A stretch of 64,000 nucleotides of DNA from Blasia pusilla (taxonomy: Eukaryota; Marchantiophyta; Marchantiopsida; Blasiales): positions 19,964,001 to 20,028,000 of the forward strand of contig CM114273.1 of the NCBI GenBank assembly GCA_050084515.1, read 5' to 3'. Positions 60,670 through 64,000 of the stretch are shown here, piece by piece (the stretch's first letter is position 1; each line of letters starts with the position of its first letter). The notes beneath the pieces were generated by a model. The model did no database searches. It worked only from the letters and a program-made list of their open reading frames with translations, and was not told the origin of the DNA. The position numbers were made by a program, and so were the translations under genes.

Positions 60670-61860
60670 TGCTACATAAATGTACAACCTTAATTCAATG
60701 TAAAACTAGCCAATATATTTTGAGAATCAAGAAATATCATATTGAAAATTTGAAACAACAAATGATGAATAATGAAATCCTTTCGCATATACCACAAAAA
60801 CTAAAAAAATTAGAGATAACTTAAAAACTCTTATCATAAAATCTCCTTGAAGGGAAACGTTAATCTCTATCCTTAAACATTAATATTATGCAGAGGAAAA
60901 AAAACATTCATGCATGTTTTTTGCAACCAACCAAGCAACCTTCACTATAAAACACCAAGGGTATTCCATCATGAAGATCTATATGAATATTTGGAGGATC
61001 TCCACATAAGTGCAAGAATTTCCAAAGGTATCTTTCCTCGTCCCACAGGATGCTCTCATGGTACAAAAACTCATACTTCTATAAGTTATTGGTAATACAA
61101 CACAGATCACTCAAAAATAGGTAAGAAATCTAGGATTTCGTAGATATTGGAAGGTGTTTTAAATAAGGCATTATCTAGGATTTCTTGGGATAGGAGTCAC
61201 ATATGTGGCCTTTTATTATGATCATTAGTTTTAAGATCCACTCTTTTAAGATCACTATCTCAATGGGAAAAAAATTGTGATCTCGTATCACATGCTACAA
61301 TCATTTTTCGTAGCGTTAAATATACAAAGAGATATACTATTCATTCTTGCAGGAAAATGTAATAACCTCAAGTTAGTGCATTTTTCCGAGGCTACATGCA
61401 TGCCCACTAAGAATTTTGCCATTCCACTTAATGTCCCATAACATATCAGCGAGACGATTGCCTTCTTCAAATGGGTGGGAGGGAAAGTTGAACCCCTCCC
61501 AAACACTCCAAATTACTAGAGCAAACAAACGGTGAAAAATGCACAAATTCATGATTTGATAAAGGCCCCTAGAAAACATGCATTCACTTCCAAAATGATG
61601 CCTTTAGTTGCTCTCACACAAAGTAAGTGTCATATTCACTTGCACATACCAATTTCTATCCACTCCCTTTTGCAATACCATTGGAATGCACATACCCCAT
61701 GAAACATTTCAGATCCAATAATCATGGGAAGGCCATATTTTCTCACGACCTTAGAACAATTGTTTAGGGTTGGCCCTAGTTGAAACGCTCTACACTACAA
61801 GGTAGGGAGAGAACTTAGAAAGGCGTACTTGATCCCACCATAAGGTAAAGTCTAAGACTT
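60670..61860. other. AT-rich intergenic DNA
   Basis: No gene is supported. Short open frames are without motifs. Confidence 0.55.
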
Positions 61861-62415
61861 AGTTCGGAGGCCCTAACGTAAGTTGCTAAACTCCGCTAAA
61901 CGGGGTTACCGAGGCTGAGATTAGATTCCCTCCCGCCGCATGGGCCCCACCGCGCTATAGTTCTGATATCTAAAATAAGGACCCTTGTGCTACAAGACAG
62001 CCTGTGCCGCCTCCAGCGCCTCTGCTGCCGCTCGGACCGAACACACTTGCCGAGCTGTCAAACGCTTCCCGCTTACGCGGCGCCATCTGACTTACTTTTG
62101 TACCGTGAGCGTCGGAGTTACCGCGAGCGCGAGCGCGAGCTGAGACTTCCACGGTAGAAAGTGGAAGAAGCGCGGTTTATCCAGAGGGCCCGTTTTACGA
62201 TGTTACCGCCGTGCTTCCGTCGGCGAACGATTGCAGACCCTATGTAACGGGGCGATTCCAGAGAGGGCGTGTCAAATTCTGGCCTCGCCCCTATGGCTAT
62301 CCGGGAGTGTACGGTTCCGGTTCCTCTCCAGGGTTCCAGTTCTGCGTCACCCGGGAAAAGCCCCGTTTTGTTCCACGCCGGAAGATGGCTCAACGGACAA
62401 TTCATATCGATAAAT
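61861..62415. other. GC/CpG-rich island without recognised gene
   Basis: A CpG-rich block of about 0.55 kb includes a GCGAGCGCGAGCGCGAGC run near 62120-62140. Overlapping open frames on both strands show no family motif. The block resembles the other gene-less islands of this window. Confidence 0.5.
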
Positions 62416-62522
62416 ATATTGAAAATGAAGAAGTTTGGATGAGAATCCTTTGTTTTTTAAGTCGCCACATATTTCTTGAAATTTTAATATCAAGTTCAGA
62501 TTAAATGTTCAAGCAGATTGTA

Positions 62523-62719
62523 TCTATATTATTATTGGATTTGTAAATACTTTCATATTTGACAAGAATTGTCACTCGTCTATGTTTGACAATAGAAAAA
62601 ATTCGAAGTTATGTATGACATCATTAGTCTTTTCACTCTGGTCCCTTCCTTTCAGGAACCGAATGAAAGACTCCTCCAATACTTTTTATTTCCTGCGCAT
62701 TGTATTGGCACCTTACTAG
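62523..62719 (+). mobile_element. Non-autonomous Helitron, both ends intact
   Basis: It starts TCTATATTATTATTGGAT after A (62522) and ends CTAG (62716-62719) before T (62720). The subterminal sequence CCTGCGCATTGTATTGGC is the weakened 3' hairpin. It is 197 bp with no coding capacity, and a TA microsatellite follows directly. Confidence 0.75.
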
Positions 62720-63590
62720 TATATATATATATTTCTAATGTTGTGTTACTACATTTGTCATATCTCTGCGTAGAAAATTTTCCGTTATGGATTTTTAATA
62801 AGAAATAAATTTTGCAAATATTAGTTAAAAGTGAAACATATGGCCAAGAAAATTTCCTCCTACGTAGATTGGAGTAAAACTACTAGAGAAATTGTATATG
62901 CAAGTTGAAGTAGAGATGGAATATAGTTGGGGTTTCATATGTTGATTTTGAAATAAAATTTTATCATTCAAAATGTTGATATTAGAAATATATTTTATTG
63001 CATGTTGCCTAGGTCTTGCTTCCCTAGCTACTTCATCCCTCATCACTAACATGGAAGGTTGTGTATAGAAAATCTTATTAAGTTTTATGAAGTTTAGCTC
63101 ATTAGAGAATAGAATATGGGTGTCAAGGTTGGAGGAGGGGAGATATTCAATAATATCTAAGTGTAATCTTCAATACTTAAAAAAATTCTTTCTTTTAATT
63201 CAAGGTAATTTTCAAACTCAAGATAAGATTGAAATTGAATGGTCAAAACTTTTATTAAATAATCTATGAAAAATATGAAATAATGCAATATACCTATTCA
63301 GTCATCTTAAAATGTTCTTATAGTTTCATCCTAATATTATGTTGCAGTCCAGTAAGAGTTTGGAGTGTGCTTCAATAGGAAGGCTATCTATGTAGCTAGG
63401 TGTGGAGAGGTTATGAGGGACTTGTTGGCCTCCCTTAGTGACCCATGTGGAGAGACCATCTTTTGGGAGTTTTCTTGAGACCTTCATGAAGATATATTGG
63501 AGGTTCTTGATTAGGCAAAAACCTGTTGCGTAGGTTGAGGTGAATTTTACGCACATTTCACCTTCTTGGAGCCTTGGAGATCTTGAAAGG
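62720..63590. other. AT-rich intergenic DNA
   Basis: No gene is supported. The part from about 63340 becomes GT-rich and may already belong to the LTR-like sequence that follows. Confidence 0.5.
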
Positions 63591-63594
63591 GTCA

Positions 63595-64000
63595 TACCCA
63601 AAGGGAAGGCTTATCTTTCCGGAGTTGAGCCTTCAGAGCATAGACCAAGAGAGAGTATTGTGGACATGCATTAGACCAAGATTCCCTCATATTGAAGGTG
63701 GGTTTGGCTCATTTGTAATGTAGTGTAACCGGAGGTCAATGTGTTAAACATCTTATCTTTAATGTGAAAAGATACATGCATTTATTGAATTGAGTGTATG
63801 TGTAGTTTGTCGTGCACGATTTAGTGGATGTTGTGAAAGATTTGTGTGGACCAAAGATGGATTTCACGTGTGTTGTGGTCGTGTGAATTTTTAAGTGGGC
63901 TCTTCTTTTTAGTTGAGGATGGTGTTTATTATTTGGTGAGGAAAATTGAGAATGGCAAGTAGGGTGAGAGTGTGATAGAGTACTCTTTAGGAGCGTCCAA
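63595..64000 (+). mobile_element. LTR-like fragment related to the 10190/15785 repeats, cut by window edge
   Basis: The order 'gttgagccttcagagca', 'gagagagtattgtg', 'agattccctcatattgaaggtgggtttggctcat' follows the same blocks in the LTR-like repeats (gagccttaagagca, ttgctttgtgt, gattccctcatagtggagggtggatgtgg). It is diverged, and the rest lies beyond the window, so the element type is inferred. Confidence 0.4.

Overview
The window is nuclear DNA from a land plant, most likely a non-seed plant such as a bryophyte (organism guess: low confidence). This rests on three intron-rich genes with clear plant-only relatives, GT-AG introns of about 60-1,000 bp, plant-type Helitrons ending in CTAG, and AT-rich, CpG-poor intergenic DNA interrupted by GC/CpG-rich islands. 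There are no operons and nothing bacterial.

Layout. Positions 1-29,400 are a gene-poor, repeat-derived block. It holds short non-autonomous Helitrons, a decayed Gypsy-like LTR element (about 10,190-16,220), a small retroposon with an 11-bp target duplication (7,151-7,401), an inverted dispersed repeat pair (3,624/9,345), a long TA microsatellite, strong hairpins and several gene-less CpG-rich islands. Positions 29,400-54,200 are the gene-bearing part. It holds (1) a 19-exon LRR receptor kinase of the LRR-VIII-1/HPCA1 type (+, 29,507-36,190, 970 aa); (2) a 12-exon NAD-dependent glycerol-3-phosphate dehydrogenase of the plastidial plant type (+, 39,793-44,796, 442 aa); and (3) a large PHD-finger nuclear protein (-, 54,165-47,426, about 1,600 aa). 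Positions 54,200-55,600 are a CpG-rich promoter-side island that includes a decayed repeat-peptide ORF. Positions 55,600-64,000 are again AT-rich and repeat-derived, with three well-bounded Helitrons and an LTR-like fragment at the right edge.

The three genes are independent and do not form a pathway: one is a cell-surface signalling receptor, one makes glycerol-3-phosphate for lipid synthesis, and one is a chromatin or transcription factor. The exon models of the first two were assembled by hand and stay in one frame from ATG to stop. In the third, one short stretch between its first and next clear exons is unresolved.

The items most worth a second look are the LTR element whose protease region is followed by a peptide resembling DNA-methyltransferase motif I, the long inverted repeat around the first exon of the dehydrogenase, the retroposon copy inside a kinase-domain intron of the receptor gene, the conserved paired cysteines in the receptor ectodomain, and the 25-bp perfect hairpin at 21,877-21,936.
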